Below the pieces are notes generated by a model. The model worked only from the letters and a program-made list of their open reading frames with translations, was not told the DNA's origin and did not search any database. From assembly GCA_041651995.1 (NCBI GenBank), contig JBAZID010000016.1, positions 1-54,459 on the forward strand: DNA of 54,459 nt. The letters run 5' to 3'. Below are positions 11,073 through 19,736 of the stretch, piece by piece; within the stretch, counting starts at the first letter, position 1; the number at the start of each line of letters is the position of its first letter. Source of the DNA: Sulfuricella sp. Its GTDB lineage: Bacteria; Pseudomonadota; Gammaproteobacteria; Burkholderiales; Sulfuricellaceae. A program made the translations under genes and the position numbers.

Positions 11073-11561
11073 TCACAGTTGCAACAGTGCTAAAACACCT
11101 TGAAGGGCATGCTCCACCGCCTGTCGTCGGACTTCGCGCCGGTCTCCCGGAAACAGGCAACGCTCGCTTTTCACTGTGCCATCCTTGATTGCCCAGGCGA
11201 AGCATACCGTACCCACTGGCTTACCAGGTGAGCCACCCGTCGGACCGGCGATGCCGCTGATCGCCAGGGAAATGTGGGCCTGGCTATGTAGCAGCACGCC
11301 AGCAGCCATTTCACACACCGTCTCCTCGCTCACCGCCCCATGCCGCGCCAGGGTTTCAGCCTGCACGCCCAGCATTTCCAGCTTGGATGCATTGGTGTAG
11401 GTGATGAAACCGCGGTCATACCAGGATGAGCTTCCCGCCACCGCCGTCACCGCCTCCCCCACCCAGCCGCCGGTGCAGGATTCCGCCGTGGCCAGCATCC
11501 AGCCGCGCGCCTTCAGGGCATGGCCGGTTTCCTCGGCCAATTGATAAAGTTCATCAACCAT
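11073..11561 (-). CDS. pncC: nicotinamide-nucleotide amidase (CinA C-terminal family)
   Basis: Deamidates NMN to nicotinate mononucleotide in pyridine nucleotide recycling. The 162-aa protein is the stand-alone CinA C-terminal domain, with TAESCTGG near residue 26 and SGIAGPTGG. The ATG at 11561 has GGAG upstream within pgpA and overlaps the end of pgpA by 8 bases; a longer frame to 11618 would run further into pgpA and is rejected. It lies in the thiL-pgpA-pncC-recA-recX run. Confidence 0.93.
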   Translation of the reverse strand: MVDELYQLAEETGHALKARGWMLATAESCTGGWVGEAVTAVAGSSSWYDRGFITYTNASKLEMLGVQAETLARHGAVSEETVCEMAAGVLLHSQAHISLAISGIAGPTGGSPGKPVGTVCFAWAIKDGTVKSERCLFPGDRREVRRQAVEHALQGVLALLQL

Positions 11562-12048
11562 AAAAATGCTCCAGCAATTTGAGCGCAGCGAGCGCATAGC
11601 CCGCTGCCAGCAGATCATCCAGCATCACTCCGAAGCCGCCCTTGACGTGCTGGTCGAAATAGCGGATGGGAAACGGTTTCCAGATATCGAACAGGCGGAA
11701 CAGCAGGAAGGCGATGCCAAACCACAGCCAGGTTGGCGGCGTGAAAGCCAGGATCAGCCACATCGCCACGATCTCGTCCCACACCATGCCGCCATGGTCG
11801 GGCACGCCCAGCGCCTTGCCGGTGACCTCGCAAAACCAGATGCCCAGCACGAAAGACAGACCGGTAACGATCAGCAGGGCCGGCAGCGGCAGGAAATGCG
11901 CCAGCACCATGAACAGGGGGATGGCCAGCAGCGACCCCGCCGTTCCCGGCGCGACAGGCGACAGGCCGGAACCCAAGCCCAGGGAGAAAAAATGGGCCGG
12001 GTGGGCAAACAGCAGCTTCAGGTCCGGCTTATTGCGCAAAGTGGTCAA
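11554..12048 (-). CDS. pgpA: phosphatidylglycerophosphatase A
   Basis: Inner-membrane enzyme that dephosphorylates phosphatidylglycerophosphate to phosphatidylglycerol. The 164-aa product has the family signature FSLGLGSGLSPVAPGTAGS near its start, the motif GKALGVPDHGGMVWDE, and about four hydrophobic stretches. No ATG is available: translation probably begins at TTG 12048 or TTG 12039, with AAGGGA upstream. The gene overlaps thiL by 20 bases and pncC by 8, so the three are translationally linked. Confidence 0.93.
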   Translation of the reverse strand: MTTLRNKPDLKLLFAHPAHFFSLGLGSGLSPVAPGTAGSLLAIPLFMVLAHFLPLPALLIVTGLSFVLGIWFCEVTGKALGVPDHGGMVWDEIVAMWLILAFTPPTWLWFGIAFLLFRLFDIWKPFPIRYFDQHVKGGFGVMLDDLLAAGYALAALKLLEHFYG

Positions 12049-13054
12049 ATCCCTTCACTTCCACCGGCATGGGATGGCCCTTCCCGTCCAGCAAGGCCAG
12101 CCCCGCCTCGCCTGTAATGCGGCCGATGCAGCTCAGCGGCAGCGCCAGTTTGTTTGCCAGGGCAAGCAGTTCCGCGTGGCGCGCAGCAGGCGCGGTAAAG
12201 CACAGCTCGTAATCATCCCCCCCCGCCAGCACGCAGTTTTTCGCTACTATTACCTGAGCCTCGCGTAGCGAGTCTGCGTCCCTCTCTCCCGCCCGAGGGA
12301 GAGAGCCAGGAGAGAGGGGGCCGATATAGCGGCGCGTGACTTCATGCAGGGGCAAAGCCTCGAAATGGATTTCCGCACCGGCTTGAGACTGTTCCAGAAT
12401 GTGCCCGAGATCTGCCAGCAGGCCATCTGAAACGTCGATCGCGGCCGAGGCGATACCACGCAGCGCCAGCCCCAGCGCCACGCGCGGCTGGGGCACGTAG
12501 AGCGCGGGCAGGCAGGCGGCGGCTTCCAGCTGCTCCAGTTCCACCCGGCCCTGACGATAGGCCAGCGCCAGCGCGGCCGTCCCCAGCGTGCCGCTGACCC
12601 AGATTTCATCTCCGATTTTGGCGCCGTCGCGGCGCAAGGCCTGCCCGGCCGGCACTTCGCCCATGATCTGGATGCAAATATTGAGCGGCCCGCGCGTGGT
12701 GTCGCCGCCGACCAGCTCGACACCAAACTTGCTCGCCAGGCCGAAAAATCCCCCGGCAAAGCCGCGCAGCCATTTCTCGTCGGCTGCCGGCAGGGCAAGG
12801 GCCAGCGTCGCCCAGCGCGGTGTTGCGCCCATGGCTGCCATGTCGGACAAATTCACCGCCAGCGATTTGTGCCCCACCGTGCCGGGGCCGTCCTGCGGCG
12901 AGAAATGCCGCCCCTCCACCAGCATGTCCACCGACACGGCCAGTTCCATGCCCGCCGAAACCTGTAGCAGGGCGGCATCGTCCCCGACACCCAATATCGC
13001 GCTGGGGGTCGGGCGGGTGAAATACTGGCGGATCAGGTCGAATTCGGAGGGCAT
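12029..13054 (-). CDS. thiL: thiamine-monophosphate kinase with an in-frame repeat insertion
   Basis: Phosphorylates thiamine monophosphate to thiamine pyrophosphate. The 341-aa protein has the ATP/Mg motifs of the PurM-like fold (GVGDDAALL near 22, VGGDTTRGP) and LAGGDDYELCF towards the C-terminus. Between ...RRYIG and CVLAGGDDYE it carries about 20-25 extra residues (around positions 244-268, PLSPGSLPRAGERDADS...) compared with the usual family layout. This stretch is encoded by a palindromic repeat. The frame is kept, so the enzyme is probably functional with a surface loop. Confidence 0.92.
   Translation of the reverse strand: MPSEFDLIRQYFTRPTPSAILGVGDDAALLQVSAGMELAVSVDMLVEGRHFSPQDGPGTVGHKSLAVNLSDMAAMGATPRWATLALALPAADEKWLRGFAGGFFGLASKFGVELVGGDTTRGPLNICIQIMGEVPAGQALRRDGAKIGDEIWVSGTLGTAALALAYRQGRVELEQLEAAACLPALYVPQPRVALGLALRGIASAAIDVSDGLLADLGHILEQSQAGAEIHFEALPLHEVTRRYIGPLSPGSLPRAGERDADSLREAQVIVAKNCVLAGGDDYELCFTAPAARHAELLALANKLALPLSCIGRITGEAGLALLDGKGHPMPVEVKGFDHFAQ
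12255..12320. repeat. palindromic element inserted in the thiL coding sequence
   Basis: TCCCTCTCTCC near 12279-12289 can pair with GGAGAGAGGG near 12309-12318. An inner pairing CTCTCCC/GGGAGAG is also possible, and CTCGC-GTA-GCGAG lies beside it. Such CCCTCTCTCCC/GGGAGAG palindromes are normally intergenic. Here the element is translated as part of ThiL. Confidence 0.7.
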
Positions 13055-13218
13055 GACGGTAGAGAGTTTTTCCCTATCCCATTATTCAAATGGATTTATG
13101 GTTGCAACATCCAATGGCATGTCACTGGATTTCCACAACAACCCCTCCCATCCGCCCCTTGTGCGAGCATCCGCAGCGCGGATTGCCTGCTTACCCCGCT
13201 TCAGGGAACGGACGTACT

Positions 13219-13256
13219 GGCTCTCCCCCTGACAAGGGGGAGTTGGAGTGGGTTTG
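13219..13256. repeat. short palindrome in the thiL-uup spacer
   Basis: CTCCCCCT-GACA-AGGGGGAG is a perfect 8-bp hairpin, followed by TTGGAGTGGG. It resembles the palindrome inside thiL and the widespread CTCCCCCT...AGGGGGAG type of intergenic repeat. The rest of the 237-base spacer (13055-13291) shows nothing recognisable. Confidence 0.6.
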
Positions 13257-13291
13257 ATGTCTGATACAAAAAAGCATTCTGGAAAAATGGC

Positions 13292-15202
13292 CTACTCCGC
13301 CCCCTTCTGTTTCGCTTCCAGCTCTTCCCAGCGTGCCAGCACGACCAGCATTTCTTCCTCGATCTCGCTTACCCGCTCCTGCAAGCGCTTGGCTCCGGCC
13401 GGGTCGCGGCGATAGATTTCGCCGTCGGCCAGCCTGGCGCCGATCTCTGCCTGCTCCTGTTCCAGCGCTTCGATCCTGCCCGGCAGGGCTTCCAGTTCGC
13501 GGCTTTCGTTGAAGTTCAGTTTTACCCGCACGGCAGGTTTGGCTGGTTTGACAGCGGTTTTTTGCGGCACGTCCGGCCTTTTCTGCGCCTCGGCATCGCG
13601 CATCTTTTTCGTCCGCACGTAGTCGTCGTAGCCGCCAGCGTATTCCTGCAGCTTGCCATCGCCCTCGAAGGCGATGACCTGGGTCACCACGTTGTCGAGG
13701 AAAGTCCGGTCATGGGAAACCAGCAGTACCGTGCCCGTGTATTCCTGCAGCAGGGATTCGAGCAGTTCCAGGGTTTCGATGTCGAGATCGTTGGTTGGCT
13801 CGTCCAGCACCAGCACGTTGGCCGGGCGGGTGAACAGGCGCGCCAGCAGGAGCCGGTTGCGCTCGCCGCCGGACAGGGATTTCACCGGGGAACGCGCGCG
13901 CTGAGGCGCAAACAGGAAGTCTTCCAGGTAGCTGATGACGTGTTTGCGCTCGCCGCCAATCTCGATGAAGTCGCTGCCCTTGCTGATGGTATCGATCAGC
14001 GTGGCTTCCTCGTCGAGCTGGGCACGGAACTGGTCGAAATAGGCCACGGCCATCTTGGTTCCCAGCTTGACCGTGCCGCTGTCGGGCTGCAACTCGCCCA
14101 GGATCAGCTTGAGCAGGGTGCTCTTGCCGGCGCCATTGGGCCCCACCAGGCCGATCTTGTCGCCGCGCATCACGCGTCCGGAGAAATCCCGGATGATGAT
14201 TTTATCGCCGTAGGCCTTGCTGACATTTTCCAGCTCCGCCACCAGCTTGCCCGAACGCTCGCCCTGGTCGACATTGAGGTTGACCGTGCCGCTGCGTTCG
14301 CGGCGCGCGGCCCGCTCGCGGCGCAAGGCTTCCAGCCTGAGCACACGGCCTTCGTTGCGGGTGCGGCGCGCCTGGATGCCCTTGCGAATCCAGACTTCTT
14401 CCTGGGCCAGCACCTTGTCGAATTTTTCGTTATGCACCGCCTCGATTTCGAGCAATTCCTGCTTCTTGATCTGATAGGCGGAAAAATTGCCGTCGAAGCC
14501 CGCCAGCAAGCCGCGATCCAGTTCGACAATACGCGTCGCCACGTTATCGAGGAAGCGCCGGTCGTGGGTAATCAAAAGCACGCTACCGGCAAATTCGTTG
14601 AGCAAACCTTCCAGCCATTCGATCGCGGCAAGGTCCAGGTGATTGGTGGGCTCGTCCAGCAACAGCATGTCGGGCGCCATCACCAGTGCCTGCGCCAGTG
14701 CCACGCGCTTTTTCTGGCCACCGGACAGGGCGCTGATCTTGACATCTTCCGGCAAGGAAAGACGGCTCATGGTGGCTTCCACCCGCGCCTTCATGTTCCA
14801 GCCATCGTGCGCTTCGAGCTCTACCTGCAAATCGTGCATGCGCGCCAGCAGAGCGTCCATGTCAGCATCCGGGTCGCCCATGGCATGGGTGACCTCGTGG
14901 TAGTCGAGCAAAAACTGGTGTGCCGCGCCCAGCCCCTCCGCCACGGCTTCGAATACCGTATGCCCGGGATCAAGCTCGGGCTCCTGCGGGACGTAAGCCA
15001 GCTTCATCCCTGGCGCACGCCACACCCGGCCGTCGTCAGGGTGTGCGGTCCCGGCGATGATCTTGAGCAGGCTGGATTTGCCGGTGCCGTTGCGCCCGAT
15101 CAGGCCGACCCGCTCGCCCGGTTCCAGCACCAGGTCGGCATGGTCGAGCAGTGGCACATGGCCGAAGGCGAGAGAAATTTTATCGAGTTGAATTAATGGC
15201 AT
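13292..15202 (-). CDS. uup: ABC-F ATPase Uup
   Basis: Soluble ABC-F protein with two ATPase domains and no membrane part. It is 636 aa, the size of E. coli Uup (635). Walker A motifs are GRNGTGKSS (about 36-44) and GPNGAGKST (about 354-362), each with an ABC signature (SGGQKKR and SGGERNR). The C-terminal 70-80 residues form a charged coiled coil after a Pro/Ala/Lys-rich linker, which separates Uup from EttA. Uup has been linked to ribosome function and to suppression of precise transposon excision. It starts 3 bases after the stop of the DksA-type gene, so the two form an operon. Confidence 0.88.
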   Translation of the reverse strand: MPLIQLDKISLAFGHVPLLDHADLVLEPGERVGLIGRNGTGKSSLLKIIAGTAHPDDGRVWRAPGMKLAYVPQEPELDPGHTVFEAVAEGLGAAHQFLLDYHEVTHAMGDPDADMDALLARMHDLQVELEAHDGWNMKARVEATMSRLSLPEDVKISALSGGQKKRVALAQALVMAPDMLLLDEPTNHLDLAAIEWLEGLLNEFAGSVLLITHDRRFLDNVATRIVELDRGLLAGFDGNFSAYQIKKQELLEIEAVHNEKFDKVLAQEEVWIRKGIQARRTRNEGRVLRLEALRRERAARRERSGTVNLNVDQGERSGKLVAELENVSKAYGDKIIIRDFSGRVMRGDKIGLVGPNGAGKSTLLKLILGELQPDSGTVKLGTKMAVAYFDQFRAQLDEEATLIDTISKGSDFIEIGGERKHVISYLEDFLFAPQRARSPVKSLSGGERNRLLLARLFTRPANVLVLDEPTNDLDIETLELLESLLQEYTGTVLLVSHDRTFLDNVVTQVIAFEGDGKLQEYAGGYDDYVRTKKMRDAEAQKRPDVPQKTAVKPAKPAVRVKLNFNESRELEALPGRIEALEQEQAEIGARLADGEIYRRDPAGAKRLQERVSEIEEEMLVVLARWEELEAKQKGAE

Positions 15203-15205
15203 AAA

Positions 15206-15601
15206 TTACATCGACGGCGTATTTTGGCTGGCATGCGTTTTTTCATGCTGCTGCTGGCAATTGACACAACGCAAAGCCGCAGGGTAAGCCAGCAGGCGCT
15301 CGAAGCGGATATCCTCGCCGCAATCTCCACAAACACCATACTCGCCCTGCTTCATGCGCTTTTTCGCCGCCTCGATCTCGCGCATTTCATTGACCTGGCG
15401 ATCCACCCGTGCCGCGGCAATATCCGCCAGCGCATCGGCGACCGACTCATCGCCCTGGTCAGAGCCCCCCGCCTCGGCAAAATCGGCAAAATGCTGCTCG
15501 CCGTCCTGCCCGAGTTCCTGACGCACTTCATTGATCAATTGCTGATAGCGTGTTTTCAGCGCCAATTCGAGCTGTTTTTGCTGCGCTGCAGATAGTGCCA
15601 T
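15206..15601 (-). CDS. DksA/TraR-family zinc-finger protein
   Basis: A 131-aa protein with an N-terminal helical hairpin (about 1-80) and a C4 zinc finger, CGDC...CVNC, at about residues 92-117. Family members enter the RNA polymerase secondary channel and modulate initiation, often together with ppGpp. The acidic hairpin tip (GGSDQGDESVADALAD) is not a plain DxxDxA motif, so it may not act like classical DksA. AGGA precedes the ATG. It heads a two-gene unit with uup. Confidence 0.82.
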   Translation of the reverse strand: MALSAAQQKQLELALKTRYQQLINEVRQELGQDGEQHFADFAEAGGSDQGDESVADALADIAAARVDRQVNEMREIEAAKKRMKQGEYGVCGDCGEDIRFERLLAYPAALRCVNCQQQHEKTHASQNTPSM

Positions 15602-15716
15602 GATCTTTCCTTTAAACCCCGATACGCTTTAAGTCTATTGTCATTCTGATAGCTTGGAGTTTAACATAGCCGCAGCTATTCATTCCGCCACAGGCTGCCT
15701 GCACAAAAGAGAAGCC

Positions 15717-16745
15717 ATGAATCTGCCGCGCAGAAACGTCCTGAAAATGCTATCCACCCTGCCGCTTGCGGTGCTCTGCGACAGCGCCAGAGCCGCTGAC
15801 GCACGAACACTGATACGCATCAATCTGCCCGGACCCCGTTCACTGCCCTTTCTCCCCATCGAGCTGATACCCATTCTGGGCATTGACCGTAGCGAGAAAG
15901 CGCAACTGGTCATCCGTTATTTTCCCAGTGGCGTGCGCGCTCTGGAGGACATGCTGGCCGGCAACGCCCAGTTCTCCGCCCAGGGATTTACGGTGTTGCA
16001 TCCCTTTTACGTCAAGGGGAAAAAACCCCTGGCTCTGGCTCCCTTGAGTGGTCAGGTGCCACCTTACGGCATCGTTGTGAGAAACGAATTACGCAAGCAG
16101 ATCAAAAGCATCGCTGACCTCAAGGGCCGCTCGATCGGCGTTTCTGTCGGCACAGCCACCAGCAAAACCTATCAGCAGCAAGTAATGGAAGTATTCCTGA
16201 CCGCCAACGGCATCAAGCCCGGCGAGGTGCGCTGGGTACCCACGGCACAGAACTGGGAGGGGCAACTTGGCGCGCTCGGCAGCAGGGCTGTTGATGCCGT
16301 ATTCTGCGAAGAACCTTTCATGAGCGGCCTGGTACGAAAAAATGCCGGTTTTTTGCTCAGTGACTGTAGCGACCCCATGGTAATGGCCAAACTGACTGGC
16401 GCGGGGCATTTGCGCGCCACACTCACCACTACCGCAAAAAATCTGGCACAGGACAGACAACGCGCCGAAGTCATGGTGCGGATGCTGAATCGATCCCTGG
16501 AATGGATGGCCAGAGCTGGTGCGGTAAACATTATCAACCGCCTGGATATTCAGGATAAGGACGAGAAACTCGAACTAATCGATGTTCTGACCCGCCACCC
16601 AGGCATGTACGCCAGCAATGCCCGTTTCTCGCGCCAACAGGTCGAGGCCACGGCACAGTTCATGAGGTCCGCGGGCATTCTTGCCGATGAAAACTTCAAC
16701 CTCAACACGCTGATAGATAGCCAGTTCGCGGGAGTCAAACCATAG
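15717..16745 (+). CDS. periplasmic solute-binding protein (NMT1/SsuA-type)
   Basis: A 342-aa secreted protein. The N-terminus PRRNVLKMLSTLPLAVL is an export signal with an Arg-Arg pair, possibly Tat. The mature part has the layout of nitrate/sulfonate/thiamine-precursor binding proteins: INLPGPRSLPFLPIE, LAGNAQFS, and SIADLKGRSIGVSVGTATS. No ABC permease or ATPase gene is beside it. Instead it ends 8 bases before a membrane GGDEF-EAL gene, suggesting a sensory rather than transport role. ATG 15717 is chosen because it gives the complete signal peptide. Confidence 0.8.
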   Translation: MNLPRRNVLKMLSTLPLAVLCDSARAADARTLIRINLPGPRSLPFLPIELIPILGIDRSEKAQLVIRYFPSGVRALEDMLAGNAQFSAQGFTVLHPFYVKGKKPLALAPLSGQVPPYGIVVRNELRKQIKSIADLKGRSIGVSVGTATSKTYQQQVMEVFLTANGIKPGEVRWVPTAQNWEGQLGALGSRAVDAVFCEEPFMSGLVRKNAGFLLSDCSDPMVMAKLTGAGHLRATLTTTAKNLAQDRQRAEVMVRMLNRSLEWMARAGAVNIINRLDIQDKDEKLELIDVLTRHPGMYASNARFSRQQVEATAQFMRSAGILADENFNLNTLIDSQFAGVKP

Positions 16746-16753
16746 CCCAGCTA

Positions 16754-19477
16754 ATGTCGAAGCGCATTTCCAGCCTGCTGTGCGGTCGCGGGACCCTGCG
16801 TTGGCAGGCACTGGCGCGCCTGCTGCTGGTTGGCCTGTTCGTTGTGAGCGCCATCACCCTGGTTGCCACCATCAGCCATCGAACCCAAAGCGAGCGCGAA
16901 GACACGCAGAAGCGCGCCACTATCCAGCAACTCTATGAAAAAGAGCTGCCCCGGGTAGAAGAGCGCTGGCAGGCCGATGCGGAGCAAATAAAAACGCGCA
17001 TTGAGTTTTCCCGCATTCTGGAGGAAGGGGATGAGGTACGCTGGCTTAAATTTAACGCGTTTCTCAATGCCCAATCCGAATTTACCCACTTCTCCAATCT
17101 TCTGATTTTGCGCGGTGAGAACCGTATCCTGTACCGCTACGGCCCCGAAGCGCACAAGATAAAAATCAACGCTGCCCTGCTCGCTTCCTCCTGGCACTAT
17201 TCCGAGGAAGCCCGCGAACTGTACCGGATCTATCGCATCCCCATCTGGCTTGGCTCTGGTGAACATGGCACTTTGCTGCTACTGAAGACCGTGAACAATG
17301 CTTCACTGAGAGAAATTGCCGCCCCGGAAACCTTTCTGCATCTTTTTTTCCATGACCGGATCCTGGCCACCTCCAATAGCGCCACCCACGATCTGACACG
17401 CCCCGGAATGAAGGAAGCACGCACCCCTGCCGGAGAGCTGCTGATCCAGACCGAACAACTCTGGCCCGGCAGTGGCACTCGGCCGATGCTTATCATTCAA
17501 CATGAATTTCACACCCTCTATCCACTAAGAGAGTTTCTGCTGCGCCCGCTTGCCGCCGTATCGATCATCACACTCCTGATCTGGCTCGGCCTCGGACGCT
17601 GGCTGACGCACACTATCAGGCGCGTGGAGAATCTTGAAACGGCCACCAGGGATTACACCCAGCTCGGCATCGCGTCCCGGGCCAGTGAACAGCTGCGGGC
17701 AGCAGGCGGACAACCGGACGAGATCTCCGATCTGGCTGAAGCCATGGAAAAGCTCATGCACGAGATTGAAAGCCGCAATCTTGAGCAGAAAGCCTATCTG
17801 GAAACCTTGTCCATGCTGGAGGAAGCCGTTCTGGAAATAGACTGCGACGGAACCATCGTGCGCGCCAGCCCCGGCTGGAACAAGCTATCCCATTGCAACG
17901 AACCTGTCGGCGCACGCATCTACGATTTCATTCACAGCGAGGACCGCGAAACACTGCAAGCACAATGCCAGGCATTAACCAGCGGCAAGAAGAATCATGT
18001 CGTCCTGCGCTTGCGCCTCAATCTGGAGAACTCGCCCCACGAACCATGGGTGGAATGCCGCTTCGTCTGTCGCCGTAACGAATCCGGAAATGTGGCAGGC
18101 GTGCGCGGTGTATTGCGTGACATTACGCAAACTTATCTGAACGAGAAACAAATTACCCACATGGCCCTGCACGACGCCCTCACCGGCTTGCCCAACCGGG
18201 TGCTGCTGGAAGATCGCATCAAGGTTTCGCTACGTCAGGCTTCGCGCTTGCAACATAAAGTCGGCATCTGTTTCATCGATCTGGACCACTTCAAAAATGT
18301 CAACGACACTCTCGGCCACAAATCCGGCGACAAGCTTCTGCTGGCCTTTGCCGAGCGTCTGAAGCGACAGCTGCGGGAAGGCGATACCGTAGCACGCTGG
18401 GGCGGCGATGAATTCGTGCTGCTGCTGCCCGACATGGACATGGAGCAAGATATTCGTGAAGTCGCCATGAAAGTAAGCAAGGAGGTGCAAACACCCTTGC
18501 AGATAGACGACACCGAACTGGCCGTGACTTTCAGCATGGGCATCGCCATGTATCCGGATGATGGAGAAGATACGGAAACCCTGTTCTCCCATGCTGACCG
18601 TGCCATGTTTTTTGCCAAGGCGCAGGGGCGCAATCAGGCATGTTTCTTCCGCGACATGACCATCAAGGGCATCGACAAGCAAGAACTCTACATCCAGAAC
18701 CGTCTCGCCAGCGCCGTCAATTCCAACCAGATACAGGCCTGGTTCCAGCCCATCTTCTCGGCGAGCAACGGACGCTGCACCGGCGTCGAAGTGCTGGCGC
18801 GCTGGCACGACCAGGAGCAGGGCTGGATTTCCCCCGAAACCTTCATCCCGATGGCGGAAGATCTCGGACTGATTCACGAACTCGGGCACCAGATCCTGCT
18901 CGCCAGCCTCGCAGCCGCCAGGCGCTGGCAGGAAGCCGGGTTGGCCCTGACCCTCGCCATCAACGTCTCCAAACGCCAGTTGTTTACCCCGCACTTCACG
19001 GAACACCTGCGGGAAGAGGCCGCCAAACACCAGATTGCACCGCAAAATATCATCCTCGAAATCACCGAGAGCCTTGCGCTGCTGGATGTGGAACATGCCG
19101 CCGATCGCCTTCAGGAACTGAAACAGTATGGCTTCTGCATCGCCATTGACGACTTCGGCACCGGCTATTCATCCCTTTCACATCTACATGAAATGCATGT
19201 GGATGAACTCAAGATCGACATTTCATTTGTACGGCGCCTGCATGAAGCCAGCGGCCTGTCCATGACCCAAGCCATCATCAACCTGGCGCGTGCCCTTGAC
19301 CTGAAAACCGTGGCAGAAGGAGTGGAAACCGCGGAAGCAGCCAGCAAGTTGCGAGAATTGGGTGTGGACAGCCTGCAGGGTTACCATTTCGCCGAACCCA
19401 TGCCCGCCGGGGATCTCGAGCACTGGCTGAAAGAACAGATGCATCAGGACGCCCCGCTCGACAGCACCACAGCCTGA
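16754..19477 (+). CDS. membrane sensor with PAS-GGDEF-EAL
   Basis: A 907-aa c-di-GMP enzyme. A first membrane helix (about 17-40), a periplasmic sensor region of about 215 residues, and a second helix (about 262-285) lead to a linker, a PAS domain (about 350-465), GGDEF (signature 550-554) and EAL (EVL at 679-681). The I-site REGD lies five residues before GGDEF. The EAL catalytic set looks complete (NVSK, EITES, DDFGTGYSS, KID, AEGVET), so both synthesis and hydrolysis are possible. It follows a lone solute-binding protein gene after 8 bases; the periplasmic region may read that protein's ligand state. Confidence 0.9.
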   Translation: MSKRISSLLCGRGTLRWQALARLLLVGLFVVSAITLVATISHRTQSEREDTQKRATIQQLYEKELPRVEERWQADAEQIKTRIEFSRILEEGDEVRWLKFNAFLNAQSEFTHFSNLLILRGENRILYRYGPEAHKIKINAALLASSWHYSEEARELYRIYRIPIWLGSGEHGTLLLLKTVNNASLREIAAPETFLHLFFHDRILATSNSATHDLTRPGMKEARTPAGELLIQTEQLWPGSGTRPMLIIQHEFHTLYPLREFLLRPLAAVSIITLLIWLGLGRWLTHTIRRVENLETATRDYTQLGIASRASEQLRAAGGQPDEISDLAEAMEKLMHEIESRNLEQKAYLETLSMLEEAVLEIDCDGTIVRASPGWNKLSHCNEPVGARIYDFIHSEDRETLQAQCQALTSGKKNHVVLRLRLNLENSPHEPWVECRFVCRRNESGNVAGVRGVLRDITQTYLNEKQITHMALHDALTGLPNRVLLEDRIKVSLRQASRLQHKVGICFIDLDHFKNVNDTLGHKSGDKLLLAFAERLKRQLREGDTVARWGGDEFVLLLPDMDMEQDIREVAMKVSKEVQTPLQIDDTELAVTFSMGIAMYPDDGEDTETLFSHADRAMFFAKAQGRNQACFFRDMTIKGIDKQELYIQNRLASAVNSNQIQAWFQPIFSASNGRCTGVEVLARWHDQEQGWISPETFIPMAEDLGLIHELGHQILLASLAAARRWQEAGLALTLAINVSKRQLFTPHFTEHLREEAAKHQIAPQNIILEITESLALLDVEHAADRLQELKQYGFCIAIDDFGTGYSSLSHLHEMHVDELKIDISFVRRLHEASGLSMTQAIINLARALDLKTVAEGVETAEAASKLRELGVDSLQGYHFAEPMPAGDLEHWLKEQMHQDAPLDSTTA

Positions 19478-19500
19478 GCCTCGAAGCAAAGGGCGCCCAA

Positions 19501-19530
19501 AAAACCGGCTTTTCCAAGCCGCTGGTTTTA
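19501..19530 (+). terminator. hairpin after the GGDEF-EAL gene
   Basis: AAAACC-GGCTT pairs with AAGCC and GGTTTT around a TTCC loop, with a GCT bulge, and the 3' arm ends in T4. It is a plausible terminator between the 907-aa gene and tRNA-Arg, though it overlaps the proposed tRNA promoter. Confidence 0.5.
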
Positions 19531-19539
19531 GCGTAAAAT
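19511..19539 (+). promoter_or_regulatory. promoter of tRNA-Arg
   Basis: TTTCCA (19511-19516) and TAAAAT (19534-19539) are 17 bases apart, with the -10 ending 9 bases before the mature tRNA. The match to sigma-70 is fair (4/6 and 5/6). Confidence 0.5.
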
Positions 19540-19548
19540 CGCCGCTTC

Positions 19549-19624
19549 GCCCCGGTAGCTCAGTGGATAGAGCAACCCCCTCCTAAGGGGTAGGTCGGAC
19601 GTTCGATTCGTCTTCGGGGCGCCA
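19549..19624 (+). tRNA. tRNA-Arg (anticodon CCT)
   Basis: The full cloverleaf can be drawn. The acceptor is GCCCCGG with TCGGGGC, the D-stem GCTC with GAGC, and the anticodon stem ACCCC with GGGGT around loop CTCCTAA, giving anticodon CCT (reads AGG). The T-stem is GGACG with CGTCT around TTCGATT. Discriminator G and an encoded CCA end at 19624. tRNA-Arg(CCT) is a frequent integration target, but no integrase is adjacent. Confidence 0.95.
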
Positions 19625-19695
19625 TCTTCACGGTAGTAACCACCAACCTAACCCGTCACAACCACCCTGTGAAGGCCGTAACTACGTGGGGTACT

Positions 19696-19719
19696 GTCAC
19701 AAGTTTCGTCACAAGTTTT
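19696..19719. repeat. 12-bp tandem duplication
   Basis: GTCACAAGTTTC is followed directly by GTCACAAGTTTT. The rest of the stretch between the tRNA and the small ORF (19625-19736) shows no recognisable feature. Confidence 0.7.
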
Positions 19720-19736
19720 TGGCCCCCGCGTACTGA

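Noticed and set aside
11040..11075. Possible LexA box upstream of recA (ACTGT...CCAC)
   Set aside because: CTGT is present, but the other half is CCAC instead of ACAG at 8-base spacing; too poor a match to call.
13562..15196. Long open frame on the strand opposite uup (similar ones opposite lon and alaS)
   Set aside because: Antisense frames in GC-rich DNA opposite well-identified genes; the His/Gln/Leu-rich translations match no family I know.
19625..19736. Integrated island at tRNA-Arg
   Set aside because: No integrase, no second copy of the tRNA 3' end, and ordinary chromosomal genes (feoAB) follow directly.
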